Origin: Govania unica
GTDB taxonomy: Bacteria > Pseudomonadota > Alphaproteobacteria > Sphingomonadales > Govanellaceae
Direction of reading: 5' to 3'
Length of the DNA stretch: 64,000 bases
NCBI RefSeq assembly: GCF_027920805.1
Contig: NZ_JANWOI010000001.1
Span: 744,001-808,000, forward strand
The position numbers and the translations under genes are program-made. This document shows, piece by piece, positions 25,270 to 34,072 of the stretch. The notes below the pieces were generated by a model that ran no database searches, was not told the DNA's origin, and saw only the letters and a program-made list of their open reading frames with translations. Numbering within the stretch: the first letter of the stretch is position 1; each line of letters starts with the position of its first letter.

Positions 25270-27378
25270 ATGTCCCTTACTTCGGTCATGAATACGGCAC
25301 TGTCCGGGCTTTATACCAGCCAGTCGGCCATGGGCGTGACAGCGGCCAATATTACCAATGTCAACACGCCGGGCTATGTGCGCGAGGTCGTGCGCCAGGA
25401 ATCAATCATCAATGGGGCCTCCTCCACAGGGGTGAAGGTCGCGTCGATCGAGCGTGTGGTCGATAACTTCCTGAAAAACTCCATGCTGAGCACCACCGGG
25501 TCGGCCAGTCGCTATGCGGTGGAAACGGCATTTCATGATCGGGTGCAGATGCTGCTCGGGCGGCCGGACAGCAACACGTCGCTCGCCGGGCGGCTTGACA
25601 GTTTGCTCGCCAAGGTCGGCGCCACCACACAGGACACCAGCAAGCTCGTGCTGCGGCAGGACGCCATTGCCGGGATCGAGGATTTCGCCAATGAAATCTC
25701 GCGTCTCTCCAGTGAGGTCCAGAATCTGCGCACGGAAGCTAGCAACCAGATCTCCGAGAATGTGAACACCATCAATTCACTTCTGAAACAGATCGATGCC
25801 CTCAATCCCATGATCATCAAGGAAAAGGTCCTGGGGAACGCCACCGGCGGGCTTGAACAGCAGCGTGACGCGGCCTTGAACAAACTATCGTCTCTGATCG
25901 ATATCCGGGTGCAACCGCAGGCCGATGGGTCGTCCTATGTGACGACCTCCACGGGTACGTTGTTGCTTGGCGGGGCGCGCTATGAACTGCGCTATACGGC
26001 TCCCGGCATGGTGACGTCGGAGACGAGCTTTTCGGCCATCACCATGCATGTGGTCGATCCGACCACGAAGCAGGCAAGCCCGGTTGGCTTTCCACTGGAT
26101 GGGTCGCTTTCGGGCGGGGAGCTCATGGGGCTCCTCAATATGCGCGACAAGATTTTGCCGGACATGGCCAACGAACTTGGCCGTCTGGCCGGTACCGTGG
26201 CCAATGAACTGAACGCGGTTCATAACGCGAGCAGCGCCTATCCGCCGCCCGCAAGCCTGATCGGCAAACAGACCGGCATGCTCGGCACCGATCCCCATGG
26301 CTTCACCGGCCAAACGGAATTCGTTGTGACCGATGCGACGGGCACTGTTGTTAATAAGGTGGCCATCAATTTTTCAAGTTACGCGACCCTTGATGACGTG
26401 GTCGCGGCCGTCAACGCCGGGCTTGGTGGCAGCGGCACGCTGTCGCTTACCAATGGGGTAATGAGCTTGACGGCGAACGGGGCCGGCAATGGTGTCGCCA
26501 TGGTCGATAATCCGGCCAATCCCTCAAAGCGTGGCGAGGTCGGGTTTTCGCATTTCTTTGGCATGAACGATATCGTGACCTCGAAGGTCGGCACCGATTA
26601 CGCCACGGGCTTCACCGGCACCGATCCGAATGGCTTTACGGCGGGCAGCACGGTCAGTTTCGATGTCCTGGACGGCAGCAACAAGCTGCTGACGTCTTAT
26701 ACGCTCAATATCCCGGCCGGGAATTTCAATGACATCCTGACCGATCTCAATGACATCAATGGTCTTGGGAAAATGATGACCTTTTCGCTGGATGCGAGCG
26801 GGCAGATCAAGATGACGCCGAAAGTCGGATATGAGTCGGTGACGCTCAATGTCAAAACGGACAACAGTTTCCGGGGCGGCACCGGCGTCACCTTATCGAG
26901 CCTGTTCGGCATCGGCGCGCGTTACCTGGCCGATCAGGCGACGGGTCTTTCGGTTGTGAGCAAGATCGCCAAACAGCCGCAACGCATGGCGCTTGGTCAG
27001 CTCAGCTATGGAACCGCTGTCGGGCAAAGTGCGCTGTCGGTCAGCAACAATGAGGGCGCCAAGGCGTTCGATGCGCTCGCCACCAAAGTGATCAAGTTTC
27101 CGGCCACCGGCAGTCTTGCGGGCACCAGTGTGACCATCGGGCAATATAATGCGACCATTCTCAGCAGTATTTCCCTCGCGGCCGATCTGACGGCGAGCCG
27201 CAGGACCGATACCCAGGCGCTCGCCGACGATGTGGGCAAGCGTTACCAGGATTATTCCGGCGTCAATCTGGACGAGGAAATGTCGAACATGGTGATTTTT
27301 CAGAATTCCTATAATGCGGCGGCGCGCATCATCACCACAGTGCGTGAGATGTATGATGCGCTGCTCAATGTCGTGTGA
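25270..27378 (+). CDS. flgK: Flagellar hook-associated protein 1 FlgK
   Basis: The 702-residue junction protein starts MSLTSVMNTALSGLYTSQSA with the ANITNVNTPGYVREVV motif. It ends with the conserved C-terminal helix (GVNLDEEMSNMVIFQNSYNA, ARIITTVREMYDALLNVV). The middle contains two related domains around TGFTGTDPNGF and TGMLGTDPHGF. I chose ATG 25270, which has GGGAG upstream. FlgK joins hook and filament with FlgL, encoded 31 bases downstream. Confidence 0.95.
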   Translation: MSLTSVMNTALSGLYTSQSAMGVTAANITNVNTPGYVREVVRQESIINGASSTGVKVASIERVVDNFLKNSMLSTTGSASRYAVETAFHDRVQMLLGRPDSNTSLAGRLDSLLAKVGATTQDTSKLVLRQDAIAGIEDFANEISRLSSEVQNLRTEASNQISENVNTINSLLKQIDALNPMIIKEKVLGNATGGLEQQRDAALNKLSSLIDIRVQPQADGSSYVTTSTGTLLLGGARYELRYTAPGMVTSETSFSAITMHVVDPTTKQASPVGFPLDGSLSGGELMGLLNMRDKILPDMANELGRLAGTVANELNAVHNASSAYPPPASLIGKQTGMLGTDPHGFTGQTEFVVTDATGTVVNKVAINFSSYATLDDVVAAVNAGLGGSGTLSLTNGVMSLTANGAGNGVAMVDNPANPSKRGEVGFSHFFGMNDIVTSKVGTDYATGFTGTDPNGFTAGSTVSFDVLDGSNKLLTSYTLNIPAGNFNDILTDLNDINGLGKMMTFSLDASGQIKMTPKVGYESVTLNVKTDNSFRGGTGVTLSSLFGIGARYLADQATGLSVVSKIAKQPQRMALGQLSYGTAVGQSALSVSNNEGAKAFDALATKVIKFPATGSLAGTSVTIGQYNATILSSISLAADLTASRRTDTQALADDVGKRYQDYSGVNLDEEMSNMVIFQNSYNAAARIITTVREMYDALLNVV

Positions 27379-27409
27379 TGGATAAACAGAATTTGAAGGA
27401 GGGGACGGC

Positions 27410-28333
27410 ATGACGCGTGTATCAAGCTTCGGCCATAACCAGAGCATGGTCAGCCAGCTTTTGACCAACCAGTCGCGCCTGTTTGACACTCAGGAGCAGA
27501 TCAATACCGGCAAGAAATCGTCAACCTTCAGCGGCTATGCCCGCGAGGCGCAAACTCTGCTCGGGTCGAAGTCGTTGCTGTCGCGGAACAATGGCTATAC
27601 CGCCAATCTGACGGACGTGCAGCAAAAGCTCGAGATGAACGATCTTTATCTCGAGTCGACCTATAAGGCGGCGGATAATCTGCGTCAGGCGATCACCAAT
27701 GCGCTCGGCACCGGCTCGTCGGTGGCGTTTGTCGAGGAGCTGAAACAGGCGGCGAGCATTATCCTCAGCGGGCTGAATGCGCAGATGGATGGGCGCTATC
27801 TTTTCGCCGGATCGCGGACCGATACCAAGCCGGTGGCGGCCAATACCCTTGATGATCTGAAGGCCGCGCCAGATATTGCCAGCCTTCTCAAGAATGATTC
27901 CGTCAATTTGTCATCGCGGGTCGGGGACAATATGGACCTTGAATATGGCGTGCTGGCGAGTGATGTCGGGCAGGGCTTGCTTGAGACGATCAAGGCCATT
28001 GCCGATTTCGACGCCGGACCGCTCGGGCCGCTCAGTGGCAATCTGACGACGGCTCAGCGGACCTTCCTTGAAGGCCAGCTCGGGGCTCTCAATACATCCA
28101 TCAGCACGGTGCAGACCGAGATCGCCGCGAACGGCTCGCGTCAGGGCCGGGTCGATATCCTGAAGGACAATCTTGGGGTGACCAAGGACTTCCTCACCAA
28201 TTTCATTGCCGATATCGAGGAAGTGAACATGACCGAGGCTGTGTCCCGCTTCAATGCCGATCAGCTGGCGCTTGAGACGTCCTATAAAATCGTCGGCCAG
28301 TTGTCGAAGCTCAGTCTGGTCAATTATCTCTGA
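27410..28333 (+). CDS. flgL: Flagellar hook-associated protein 3 FlgL
   Basis: The 307-residue flagellin-like protein has an N-terminal coiled region (MVSQLLTNQSRLFDTQEQIN TGKK-like), the ASIILSGLNAQMDGRYLFAG segment typical of FlgL, and the C-terminal flagellin helix (EVNMTEAVSRFNADQLALET). AAGGAGGGG precedes the start. It shares the flgK sigma-54 promoter. Confidence 0.92.
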   Translation: MTRVSSFGHNQSMVSQLLTNQSRLFDTQEQINTGKKSSTFSGYAREAQTLLGSKSLLSRNNGYTANLTDVQQKLEMNDLYLESTYKAADNLRQAITNALGTGSSVAFVEELKQAASIILSGLNAQMDGRYLFAGSRTDTKPVAANTLDDLKAAPDIASLLKNDSVNLSSRVGDNMDLEYGVLASDVGQGLLETIKAIADFDAGPLGPLSGNLTTAQRTFLEGQLGALNTSISTVQTEIAANGSRQGRVDILKDNLGVTKDFLTNFIADIEEVNMTEAVSRFNADQLALETSYKIVGQLSKLSLVNYL

Positions 28334-28358
28334 TGGTATAAAGGACTGCGCCCCGGTC

Positions 28359-28386
28359 TTGCACATGGCGCCGAAAGCCCTATATT
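28359..28386 (+). promoter_or_regulatory. Promoter of mnmA, predicted to give a leaderless message
   Basis: TTGCAC (28359-28364), a 16-base spacer and TATATT (28381-28386) end six bases before the mnmA ATG. Transcription would start at or next to the A of the ATG, which fits the absence of a Shine-Dalgarno. Confidence 0.6.
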
Positions 28387-28392
28387 CGGCCC

Positions 28393-29595
28393 ATGATGAG
28401 GACCGATACCCATGATGCCGCGGCTTTGGCGCGCGGTCAGACGAGCGAACTGAACTCCCTTGGCTTCCCCCTGGCGCCTGCGGATACGCGCGTGGTTGTC
28501 GCCATGTCGGGCGGGGTTGACAGTTCGGTCGTGGCGGCTCTGTTGAAAGAGCAGGGCTATGACGTGGTGGGGATCACCCTCCAGCTTTATGATCATGGCA
28601 TGGCTATCCAGAAAAAGGGGGCCTGCTGCGCCGGTCAGGATATCTATGACGCCGCGCAGGTCGCCGAGCGCATCGGCATTCCTCACTATGTTCTTGATTA
28701 TGAAAGCCGTTTCCGCGAATCCGTGATCGACGAATTCGCCGACAGCTATATCCGCGGCGAGACCCCCATTCCCTGCGTGCGCTGCAATCAGACGGTCAAG
28801 TTCCGCGATCTGCTGTCGACGGCCCGTGATCTCGGGGCGCTTTGCCTTGCCACCGGTCATTATGTGCAGCGGCTGATGGGGGCGGACGGGGCAGAGCTTC
28901 ACGCTGGCGCCGATCCAGCCAAGGATCAAAGTTATTTTCTGTTTGGGACCAATGCCGAGCAGCTCGATTTCCTGCGCTTTCCGCTCGGTGGGCAGGACAA
29001 GGACCAGACCCGGGCTCTGGCCGCCCGCTATGACCTGCCGGTGGCTGACAAACCGGACAGTCAGGACATTTGTTTCGTGCCGTCGGGCAAATATGTGGAT
29101 CTGATCGAACGCCTGCGCCCCGGTGCGGCCGAGCCGGGCGAGATCGTCCATATCGACGGCAGCGTGATTGGCAACCACAAGGGTATCATCCATTACACCA
29201 TCGGTCAGCGGCGCGGCATCGGCGTTGGCGGCACCGGCGATCCGCTCTATGTGGTGCGCCTCGATCCCGATAAAAAACAGGTGGTTGTTGGCCCATATGA
29301 GGCTGTGAAGGTTAAGGAAATTATCCTTCGTGAGCTGAACTGGCTGGGTTCGGCCGCGATCCCGGATCATGGTATCGCCGTGGCCGTCCGCGTGCGCTCG
29401 ACCCGTCCTCCGGTGGCGGCCATGCTGTTTCCCGGACCTGAAGGTGCAGGCAGCGCCCGCGTCCTCGTGGATAGCGCCGAAGCCGGGGTCTCGCCCGGTC
29501 AAGCCTGTGTTCTCTATGAAGGCAGCCGCGTTCTCGGCGGCGGCTGGATCGCCGCCACGCGGTCGCTTTATGATGTTGAGACATCGGCTGCGTGA
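28393..29595 (+). CDS. mnmA: tRNA-specific 2-thiouridylase MnmA
   Basis: The 400-residue enzyme puts sulfur on U34 of Lys, Glu and Gln tRNAs, using ATP and a persulfide. Visible features are the PP-loop SGGVDSS (39-45), the catalytic cysteine C131 in [13 protein letters not shown], and the second cysteine C227 in SQDICFVP. The C-terminal PUA-like domain follows. The ATG at 28393 has no Shine-Dalgarno, and a -10 box lies directly before it. About 20-30 N-terminal residues extend beyond the E. coli enzyme. Confidence 0.95.
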   Translation: MMRTDTHDAAALARGQTSELNSLGFPLAPADTRVVVAMSGGVDSSVVAALLKEQGYDVVGITLQLYDHGMAIQKKGACCAGQDIYDAAQVAERIGIPHYVLDYESRFRESVIDEFADSYIRGETPIPCVRCNQTVKFRDLLSTARDLGALCLATGHYVQRLMGADGAELHAGADPAKDQSYFLFGTNAEQLDFLRFPLGGQDKDQTRALAARYDLPVADKPDSQDICFVPSGKYVDLIERLRPGAAEPGEIVHIDGSVIGNHKGIIHYTIGQRRGIGVGGTGDPLYVVRLDPDKKQVVVGPYEAVKVKEIILRELNWLGSAAIPDHGIAVAVRVRSTRPPVAAMLFPGPEGAGSARVLVDSAEAGVSPGQACVLYEGSRVLGGGWIAATRSLYDVETSAA

Positions 29596-29596
29596 A

Positions 29597-29614
29597 AAGC
29601 CTCTCGGGAGGCTT
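29597..29614 (+). terminator. Weak hairpin after mnmA
   Basis: AAGCCTC and GAGGCTT form a 7-bp stem with a TCGG loop immediately after the mnmA stop. No T tract follows, so termination is uncertain. Confidence 0.4.
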
Positions 29615-29683
29615 GACAGCCGCCCCTTGCTCGCCCTATATCCCTCCTCGCCTGTACGCATGCGTCGGCATGCTTCTTGATGA

Positions 29684-29760
29684 GGCGGAGTAGCTCAGTT
29701 GGTTAGAGCAGCGGAATCATAATCCGCGTGTCGGGGGTTCGAATCCCTCCTCCGCTACCA
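29684..29760 (+). tRNA. tRNA-Met (CAT), elongator type
   Basis: A 77-base cloverleaf with encoded CCA: acceptor GGCGGAG/CTCCGCT, D arm AGCTCAGTTGGTTAGAGC, anticodon stem GCGGA/TCCGC around ATCATAA, T arm GGGGGTTCGAATCCCTC. The first base pair and the anticodon stem are not initiator-like. A CAT anticodon could also be tRNA-Ile2 (lysidine), which I cannot exclude but consider less likely. Confidence 0.93.
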
Positions 29761-29882
29761 TTCTCCCCCCAAGCTTAAGTGCATTCCAAGCCAGCTGTGC
29801 CCACTGGCGACTTTTCTTTTTAATCTTGATTTTGAATGCCTTATGCTGCTGTGGCGATCCTTAAAAGGGAGATACAGGTTTC

Positions 29883-30299
29883 ATGAGTGATATTTGGGAA
29901 AGAATTGCCGCCAGCTTCAAATCCCAGGGTCTGATGACGACCCTTGGTGCAAAACTTCTGTCCGTCGCGGATGGAGAGGTGCAGATAGAACTGCCATTCT
30001 CGGAACAACTTTCCCAACAGCATGGTTATATGCATGCCGGTGCAATCACGAGTGTTGTTGACAACGCCTGTGGATATGCCGCCCTGACCAAGGCACCGCC
30101 GGGCACGGAGGTGGTCACAGCTGAGTTCAAGGTCAACTTCATGAGACCAGCTGTTGGCGACCGGTTCTTGGCGATTGGAAAGGTCATGTCGGCTGGCAAG
30201 CTCCTTACGGTCTGTACAGGAGAAGTCCGGGCCTACTCAGAAGGCGTTGAGAAGGTCGTCGCACTCATGCAGGCCACGATGGTCAATGTTCGTCCCTGA
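29883..30299 (+). CDS. PaaI-type hotdog thioesterase
   Basis: The 138-residue protein has the hotdog-fold thioesterase pattern HGYMHAGAITSVVDNACGYA with the following strand VVTAEFKVNFMRPAVGDRFL. Such enzymes hydrolyse acyl- or aryl-CoA thioesters, usually as tetramers. A GGGAG site precedes the start. It stands alone, with its own terminator, so the substrate is unknown. Confidence 0.88.
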   Translation: MSDIWERIAASFKSQGLMTTLGAKLLSVADGEVQIELPFSEQLSQQHGYMHAGAITSVVDNACGYAALTKAPPGTEVVTAEFKVNFMRPAVGDRFLAIGKVMSAGKLLTVCTGEVRAYSEGVEKVVALMQATMVNVRP

Positions 30300-30714
30300 C
30301 CAGCCAGGCGGCGAGCGTGTAACAATTGACTGCGGAGCGTGGCCGATATCAGAAGAAGAACAGGGTTTTCCTGTTTTTGAGAATGAACCTGGCGGTGAAT
30401 CTCTTCACGATAGATGTTTTGAAGTATGCCATTGTGATAAAGGGCATGTCCGCCCCTGCCACCGTATTTCAAGAATACGATGATGTGATCGTTAGCCTAT
30501 GGCGCTGATCAACCAAGCCTTTGGGCATCCATCATTCGCAAATTGTTAAATCGGCTGTTTTATTCTTTGGTTTCAACGAGAAAGACTGTCCTAAAGGATA
30601 AACTTCAGGTGGTTTTCTGGCCAGGCTGTTGGCTAAAGGGCCATTTTTCTTCTATACTGATCATCCGCGTTGCGCGATGTATCTGCGCCCCCATCCCTCA
30701 GAATGGAGAGTATA
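30300..30714. other. 415-bp gene-free stretch
   Basis: It holds the terminator of the thioesterase gene at 30359-30378 and, toward its 3' end, the AT-richer promoter region of the DUF883-like gene. Small frames on both strands lack ribosome-binding sites and plausible composition, and I call none of them. Confidence 0.5.
30359..30378 (+). terminator. Rho-independent terminator after the thioesterase gene
   Basis: AACAGG and CCTGTT form a stem with a GTTTT loop, followed by a run of T (30374-30378), about 60 bases after the stop. Confidence 0.7.
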
Positions 30715-31002
30715 ATGGCTGATACAGCGTCAAATTCGACTGACTCCCGGTATGCTTCCATGGAAGACGAAGTCACCAAGCTCAAGGCAGAGATGTCTGG
30801 TCTTACGGAATCTCTGAGCAAAATTGCCAAGGGTGCGACGGGCATCGCCAGTGAGAAGATGCATGATCAATTTGATCGCGTCACCAAGGACGCTAAAGCG
30901 GCGCTTGGGGCGACGCAGAAGAAAGTGAGCGAACATCCCATGGCCAGCATTGCCCTGGCCGTCGGGTTTGGCGTTCTGCTTGGGCAGTTGCTGCGCCGTT
31001 AA
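30715..31002 (+). CDS. DUF883 (ElaB/YqjD)-like tail-anchored protein
   Basis: The 95-residue protein has a long amphipathic, coiled-coil-like N-terminal part (EDEVTKLKAEMSGLTESLSK) and one C-terminal membrane helix (ASIALAVGFGVLLGQLLRR). This is the layout of the YqjD/ElaB family, which in E. coli associates with ribosomes at the membrane in stationary phase. ATG 30715 has GGAGA upstream. The next gene encodes a holin-like membrane protein, as in yqjD-yqjE pairs. Confidence 0.75.
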   Translation: MADTASNSTDSRYASMEDEVTKLKAEMSGLTESLSKIAKGATGIASEKMHDQFDRVTKDAKAALGATQKKVSEHPMASIALAVGFGVLLGQLLRR

Positions 31003-31041
31003 CAGACCGGTTGGTGAAGGGGCACTACCTTGGGAAGTCAA

Positions 31042-31593
31042 ATGCGATCCATTATGGCGCTTCTTCTGCATGAGATCATCGCAGCGGGGGCGTTGCAAAG
31101 CGTCGTCAAAAATTTATTCGACGGCGGCGCAGGGGTATCAGTTCGGGATCGTGCGTTTGATGCCGTGCGCACCACGCTCAGGGATAATCTGGGGCGAATA
31201 GTCGCGGTTATTGTTGCCATCTGCATGATGATGACGGCCGTAGGTTTTCTGATCGCCGCATTTTTTCTATGGGTGGTATCGCAGATCGGCGCTCCGCTTG
31301 GGGCGGCGGTAACAGGCGGCTTATTGCTGGTGCTCGGCGGGAGCTGTCTGCTTTACAGCACGCGCTCCAAACCAAAGTCCAAGGGGGCCGAGACCGCCGC
31401 CGCAAGCGAGGCGGCCTCGGCCAAAGCCGGGGCGGGATCGTCATTCATGGATGTCGTCGGGTCCATTCTGCGCGAATTTAAGGACGGTGCAGGAAAGTAC
31501 TCTCTGTTTATTTATGTCATTTTGTTTCTCGTCGGGGTATGGCTTGGGTTCAAGGAAAAGGACGCCGAGCAGGATAGCCCACCGCAGGATTAA
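31042..31593 (+). CDS. YqjE/holin-like membrane protein
   Basis: The 183-residue protein has an amphipathic N-terminus, two adjacent membrane helices (about 56-80 and 84-106, VAVIVAICMMMTAVGFLIAA and AAVTGGLLLVLGGSCLLYS), an Ala/Ser/Lys linker, and a third helix near the C-terminus (LFIYVILFLVGVWLGF). I chose the ATG at 31042; a TTG at 31030 is an alternative. Its place after the DUF883-like gene suggests a YqjE-type partner. No enzymatic motif is visible. Confidence 0.6.
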   Translation: MRSIMALLLHEIIAAGALQSVVKNLFDGGAGVSVRDRAFDAVRTTLRDNLGRIVAVIVAICMMMTAVGFLIAAFFLWVVSQIGAPLGAAVTGGLLLVLGGSCLLYSTRSKPKSKGAETAAASEAASAKAGAGSSFMDVVGSILREFKDGAGKYSLFIYVILFLVGVWLGFKEKDAEQDSPPQD

Positions 31594-31619
31594 ATGCGGA
31601 GACAGGACGAGAGGTTTAT

Positions 31620-32654
31620 ATGGTGTCGCCACGTCTGATGCGGCTGACCTTCCTGATAGCGGGAATGGTGATCGGTGGCGCATTCCTTGTGTGGGCGGGA
31701 GATATCCTGAGCCCATTTATTGTCGCCTTGATGCTCGCCTATCTTTGCGATCCTTTGACGACACGCTTTGAAAAATTCGGAATTCCGCGCGGCGTCGGCA
31801 GCATCCTGGTGGTGGCGCTTCTTGTGCTGTTGTTCCTCGGTGCCTTGTCGGTTCTTGGGCCGATCGTTTATGGGCAGTTGCAGAGCCTGATTAAAATTCT
31901 GCCGTCCCTGATCGATCGCGTCATGGATGGAATCCGCACGGAAATCATGCCTTATATCGCCTTGCCGTCGGCGGAGACGGGGCGGCCGGCCGGCAGTGGA
32001 TCGCTGAATTTTGCCGCACCTCTTGCGTCTTCGGTCCTGAGTGGAGGCTTGATGGTTCTGCCGAAAATCGGCCTCGCCTTGCTGACGCCTGTTATCCTTT
32101 ATTACCTGTTGCGTGATTGGCCGAAGCTTGTGACAACGATCTATGCCTCAGTCCCGGACGGCAGGCGGCAGAAGTCTCATGAAATCGTGGCCGAGGTCGA
32201 TCATATCCTGTCCGGATTTCTGCGCGGACAGGCTTGGGTCTGCGTTACGGTGGCCATTGTTTACGCCTCTGGATTGATGCTTTCGGGGCTTGAATATGGT
32301 CTCGTTATCGGGATCTTTGCCGGGTTCATGAAATATCTGCCCTATATCGGCACCGCTATTGCGTTGGTACTCGCGGGGATGACCGGGGTCGCGCAGGAGG
32401 GGGCGACTCTGGCCCTGTTCGGCGGTGTCGCTGCGACTTTCATTGTGGCGGAAGGCATCGAATCAAGCATCCTCACTCCACGCCTTGTAGGAGAACGCGT
32501 TGACGTGCCGCCCGCCATGGTGATTTTCGCCGTGCTTATGGGCGGCAAACTCCTGGGCGTTTTGGGCGTGTTTCTCGGGGTTCCGATTTTCGCCATTCTG
32601 CGCCTGATCGTGCGCGAGGTGATGGCGCCGGATCCGGTCAAGCTGCAGGACTGA
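31620..32654 (+). CDS. AI-2E (PerM/YdiK) family transporter
   Basis: The 344-residue protein has seven to eight membrane helices and the family motifs PFIVALMLAYLCDPL, LSGFLRGQAWVCVTVAIVYA, and near the C-terminus VDVPPAMVIFAVLMGGKLLG and GVFLGVPIFAILRLI. Members export small molecules, including AI-2 in some bacteria or ions in others, so the substrate is open. It follows the holin-like gene by 26 bases. Confidence 0.85.
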   Translation: MVSPRLMRLTFLIAGMVIGGAFLVWAGDILSPFIVALMLAYLCDPLTTRFEKFGIPRGVGSILVVALLVLLFLGALSVLGPIVYGQLQSLIKILPSLIDRVMDGIRTEIMPYIALPSAETGRPAGSGSLNFAAPLASSVLSGGLMVLPKIGLALLTPVILYYLLRDWPKLVTTIYASVPDGRRQKSHEIVAEVDHILSGFLRGQAWVCVTVAIVYASGLMLSGLEYGLVIGIFAGFMKYLPYIGTAIALVLAGMTGVAQEGATLALFGGVAATFIVAEGIESSILTPRLVGERVDVPPAMVIFAVLMGGKLLGVLGVFLGVPIFAILRLIVREVMAPDPVKLQD

Positions 32655-32802
32655 GCCCGTAAAGCCGTCTGCGAAGATCGGCTGCGGCGTCTTGCAGTTC
32701 ACCGGCAGGCCTGCGGATATAGGCGGTGCTGTAATCATGGGCCGGGCCGGAGACTGAAAGCGCCGCTTCGATGCCACGTCGGCCTATGCGCATCGTGATC
32801 AT
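32638..32802 (-). pseudogene. Remnant of an IclR-family regulator (C-terminal 54 residues)
   Basis: A 54-codon frame begins just after the aminotransferase stop, with GAGG overlapping that stop. Its translation, MRIGRRGIEAALSVSGPAHD followed by a helix ending LQDAAADLRRRLYGL, closely resembles the end of IclR effector domains (AALSVSGPA then a terminal helix). The HTH and most of the effector domain are missing, and the aminotransferase occupies the upstream position. I read it as a truncated remnant; it could still be translated as a small protein. It overlaps the AI-2E gene end by 17 bases. Confidence 0.5.
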
Positions 32803-32809
32803 TTTTGCC

Positions 32810-34072
32810 TCAGATGCTGCCGATCACGCGGTCGAGCGTTGAGAGTAAGAGATCGGCATGTTCGCGATTGAATAGCATGGGCGGGCGCATTTTCAGCACG
32901 TTTTCATGACGGCCGATTTTGCTGATGAGCACGCCGTTTTCACGCATCTGATTGACGATGCGCGAGGTCTCTCGGGGGGCGGGTTCCCGGGTCGTCCGGT
33001 CGCGCACGAGTTCGAGGCCGAAAAACAAACCGCGGCCGCGCACATCGCCGATGATGTCATAGTTGGCGGCGAGCTTATGGAGCCCCGCCTGAATATAATC
33101 GCCAACGGCACGGGCGTTTTCCATGAGGTTTTCATCGCGGATCACATCGAGTACGGCGAGCCCCACGGCGGCGGATACGGGGTTGCCGCCAAAGGTGTTG
33201 AAATACATGGACTCGGCAGCGAACTCATTCACGAGATTGCCACGCGCCACCACGCCCGCAAGCGGATGGCCGTTGCCCATGGGTTTGCCCATGGTGACAA
33301 GATCCGGCGTCACGCCATGGGCCTGATAGCCCCACATATGCGATCCCATGCGGCCGAACCCGGGCTGCACTTCATCGGCGATGAACAGGCCGCCTGCGGC
33401 GTGCACATGGTCGACAGCTGACTTGAGCCAGCCCTCGGGGACGTTGGGCAATCCTTCGGTCGAGAAAAGCGTGTCGACGAGAAGGGCGGCGAGTTTGATG
33501 CCCTGGGCCTCCATCTCGCGGATGACGGTTGCAACCTCTGCGGCAGTGGCGTCGCCGGTTTGTCCGTCGCGGTAAGGATCTGGCACGCGGATTGTGCGGA
33601 TATACGGGCCTTTCACTTCGGATGTCGGAAAGGCGGTGGTGAGGGCGGCGAGGGTTGCTGAATTGCCGTGATAGCTGTGATCGCTGACAATGATGCCGGT
33701 GCCGCCGGTATGTTTGCTTGCGATCCTGAGCGCCAGTTCATTGGCCTCGGTGCCGCTGCAACAAAACAGCGCCATCTTGAGATCATCGTCAAAGGTCGCG
33801 GTCAGACGTTCAGCATAATTGACGATATTTTCATGGAGGTAGCGGGTGTGGATATTAAGCATCCGCGCCTGTGTGCAAAGGGCATCAACCACGCGGGGAT
33901 GGCAATGGCCCACATGGGGCACATTGTTATAGACATCGAGATAGCGCCTGCCGTCCGCGTCGTAAAGCCAGACACCTTCACCGCGCAGCAGATGCAGCGG
34001 TCTATCATAAAACAGCGGGAAATGTTTGCCGAGCAGACGAGTGCGGCGGTCGAGCAAGGTTTCCTGGGTCAT
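32810..34072 (-). CDS. Class III PLP-dependent aminotransferase
   Basis: The 420-residue enzyme has SGTEANELALRIA (106-118), the PLP-pyridine aspartate D233 in IADEVQPGFGRMG, and the Schiff-base lysine K263 in TMGKPMGNGHPLAG. The layout is that of the AGXT2/ethanolamine-phosphate phospho-lyase subgroup of class III. Its start overlaps the stop of the upstream permease gene (ATGA), so the imported amine or amino acid is probably its substrate. The two are divergent from a TetR regulator. Confidence 0.88.
   Translation of the reverse strand: MTQETLLDRRTRLLGKHFPLFYDRPLHLLRGEGVWLYDADGRRYLDVYNNVPHVGHCHPRVVDALCTQARMLNIHTRYLHENIVNYAERLTATFDDDLKMALFCCSGTEANELALRIASKHTGGTGIIVSDHSYHGNSATLAALTTAFPTSEVKGPYIRTIRVPDPYRDGQTGDATAAEVATVIREMEAQGIKLAALLVDTLFSTEGLPNVPEGWLKSAVDHVHAAGGLFIADEVQPGFGRMGSHMWGYQAHGVTPDLVTMGKPMGNGHPLAGVVARGNLVNEFAAESMYFNTFGGNPVSAAVGLAVLDVIRDENLMENARAVGDYIQAGLHKLAANYDIIGDVRGRGLFFGLELVRDRTTREPAPRETSRIVNQMRENGVLISKIGRHENVLKMRPPMLFNREHADLLLSTLDRVIGSI

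Noticed and set aside
30233-30508. Small frames on both strands after the thioesterase gene
   Set aside because: They run through the terminator hairpin and lack start signals.
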